Of a stretch of 64,000 nt of DNA, positions 63,550-64,000 are shown one piece after another. Position 1 is the first letter of the stretch, and each line of letters begins with the position of its first letter. The DNA lies in contig NC_020055.1 in assembly GCF_000331025.1 (NCBI RefSeq), positions 1,105,870-1,169,869 of the forward strand. The letters are read 5' to 3'. The notes beneath the pieces are model-generated. The model did no database searches, was not told the origin of the DNA, and saw nothing but the letters and a program-made list of their open reading frames with translations. The DNA comes from Maridesulfovibrio hydrothermalis AM13 = DSM 14728. GTDB lineage: Bacteria > Desulfobacterota > Desulfovibrionia > Desulfovibrionales > Desulfovibrionaceae. A program made the translations under genes and the position numbers.

Positions 63550-64000
63550 TTTGTAACCCCGCCGATAAGATCTTCAACTGCCGATAGCAGGGTTTCATCA
63601 TGAAAACTGCTTTTGGTAAGATAATAATCCGCTCCGGCCTCAAGGCCCCGCAGTTTATCTTCTTTACGGTCTTTGTAGGATACCATCATCACCGGTATAG
63701 ATTTCATATCGGGATCAGCTTTGATTCTGCGGGTCAGCTCCAGTCCGTTCATCCTTGGCATATCTACATCTGTGATCACCAGATCATAATCACCGGCAAG
63801 GACTGCGTTGAAACCATCCTGCCCGTCAACGGCTGTGTCTACGTCATAGCCGTAGTTGGCCAGCAGTTTACGTTCCACTTCTCTGACGGTAAGGGAATCA
63901 TCAACTACAAGAATCTTCTGGGCCTGAGCGGCCTCAGTTGCATCAACTCCCACTTTGTTCAACCTGCCTCCGGAAAGGAGGTTGTCGATGGAGCGCACAA
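63546..64000 (-). CDS. CheA-type hybrid kinase with C-terminal receiver (3' end only)
   Basis: The gene is cut by the right edge. The visible 150 residues begin inside a CheW-like regulatory domain (VRSIDNLLSGGRL, the usual C-terminal end of CheA). They continue through a short linker into a receiver (about 30-145) with DD in VVDDSL, phospho-acceptor Asp in VITDVDMPRMNG and Lys in YLTKSSF. The GTG at 63998 is an internal Val, not a start. The CheA-receiver-CheB order resembles Wsp-type alternative pathways. The kinase core and any CheW or CheR genes lie outside the window. Confidence 0.85.
   Translation of the reverse strand, partial: VRSIDNLLSGGRLNKVGVDATEAAQAQKILVVDDSLTVREVERKLLANYGYDVDTAVDGQDGFNAVLAGDYDLVITDVDMPRMNGLELTRRIKADPDMKSIPVMMVSYKDRKEDKLRGLEAGADYYLTKSSFHDETLLSAVEDLIGGVTK

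Overview
The window is about 64 kb of ordinary chromosome from a marine, Desulfovibrio-like sulfate reducer (Desulfovibrionaceae, perhaps Maridesulfovibrio). This rests on gene content and is an inference, not a database match. The signs are an aldehyde:ferredoxin oxidoreductase next to a four-cluster ferredoxin, many stand-alone Fe-S proteins, an F0 cluster (I-like, a, c) lacking F1 genes and followed by rex, many sensory genes including a haem-c chemoreceptor, and moderate GC. No prophage, insertion sequence, CRISPR array or rRNA operon was seen. Genes are dense, start codons are usually resolvable from Shine-Dalgarno sequences, and several genes use TTG starts.

Layout. 0-6 kb: the 5' end of an FAD reductase (minus), a HAD phosphatase, a DUF362/ferredoxin protein, ilvD, and a small lipoprotein followed by ftsE-ftsX. 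6-12 kb: an aminotransferase, pgi, and an NtrB/NtrC-type pair. 12-18 kb: a small protein, the ferredoxin-AOR pair, two tRNA-Phe(GAA) genes, and a chemoreceptor. 18-25.7 kb: mtnN-luxS with a divergent LysR regulator, a lipoprotein glycerophosphodiesterase, and a LysE exporter divergent from a MocR regulator that leads into a Cys-rich Fe-S protein. 25.9-33.5 kb: a GAF protein, gap, a 505-aa phage-like orphan, a thioredoxin-reductase fusion, a radical SAM protein, a HIT protein and an IHF/HU protein. 33.7-38.7 kb: rlpA, a LysM lipoprotein, an unknown protein and a Lon-family protease. 39-45 kb: atpI-like genes, atpB, atpE and rex, a sigma54 activator with an altered GAFTGA loop, and a flippase-like membrane protein. 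44.9-50.5 kb: marR-MFS-rsmG, a 72-aa protein, rlmH, a phosphoesterase, 5-FTHF cyclo-ligase and pgeF. 50.6-56.4 kb: cheV, two GT4 glycosyltransferases and a GGDEF protein. 56.5-64 kb (all minus strand): a chemosensory cluster running CheA-receiver (cut by the window end), CheB, receiver-PP2C phosphatase and haem-c chemoreceptor, followed by phoB and phoR.

Most notable: the chemosensory cluster appears to signal through a PP2C phosphatase (a partner-switch type output) and to read a periplasmic c-haem. Regulatory DNA also stands out: a triple MarR palindrome touching the marR ribosome site, a Rex-like operator at the atp promoter, inverted repeats in the rex leader, and overlapping divergent lysE/mocR promoters with a likely leaderless mocR mRNA.
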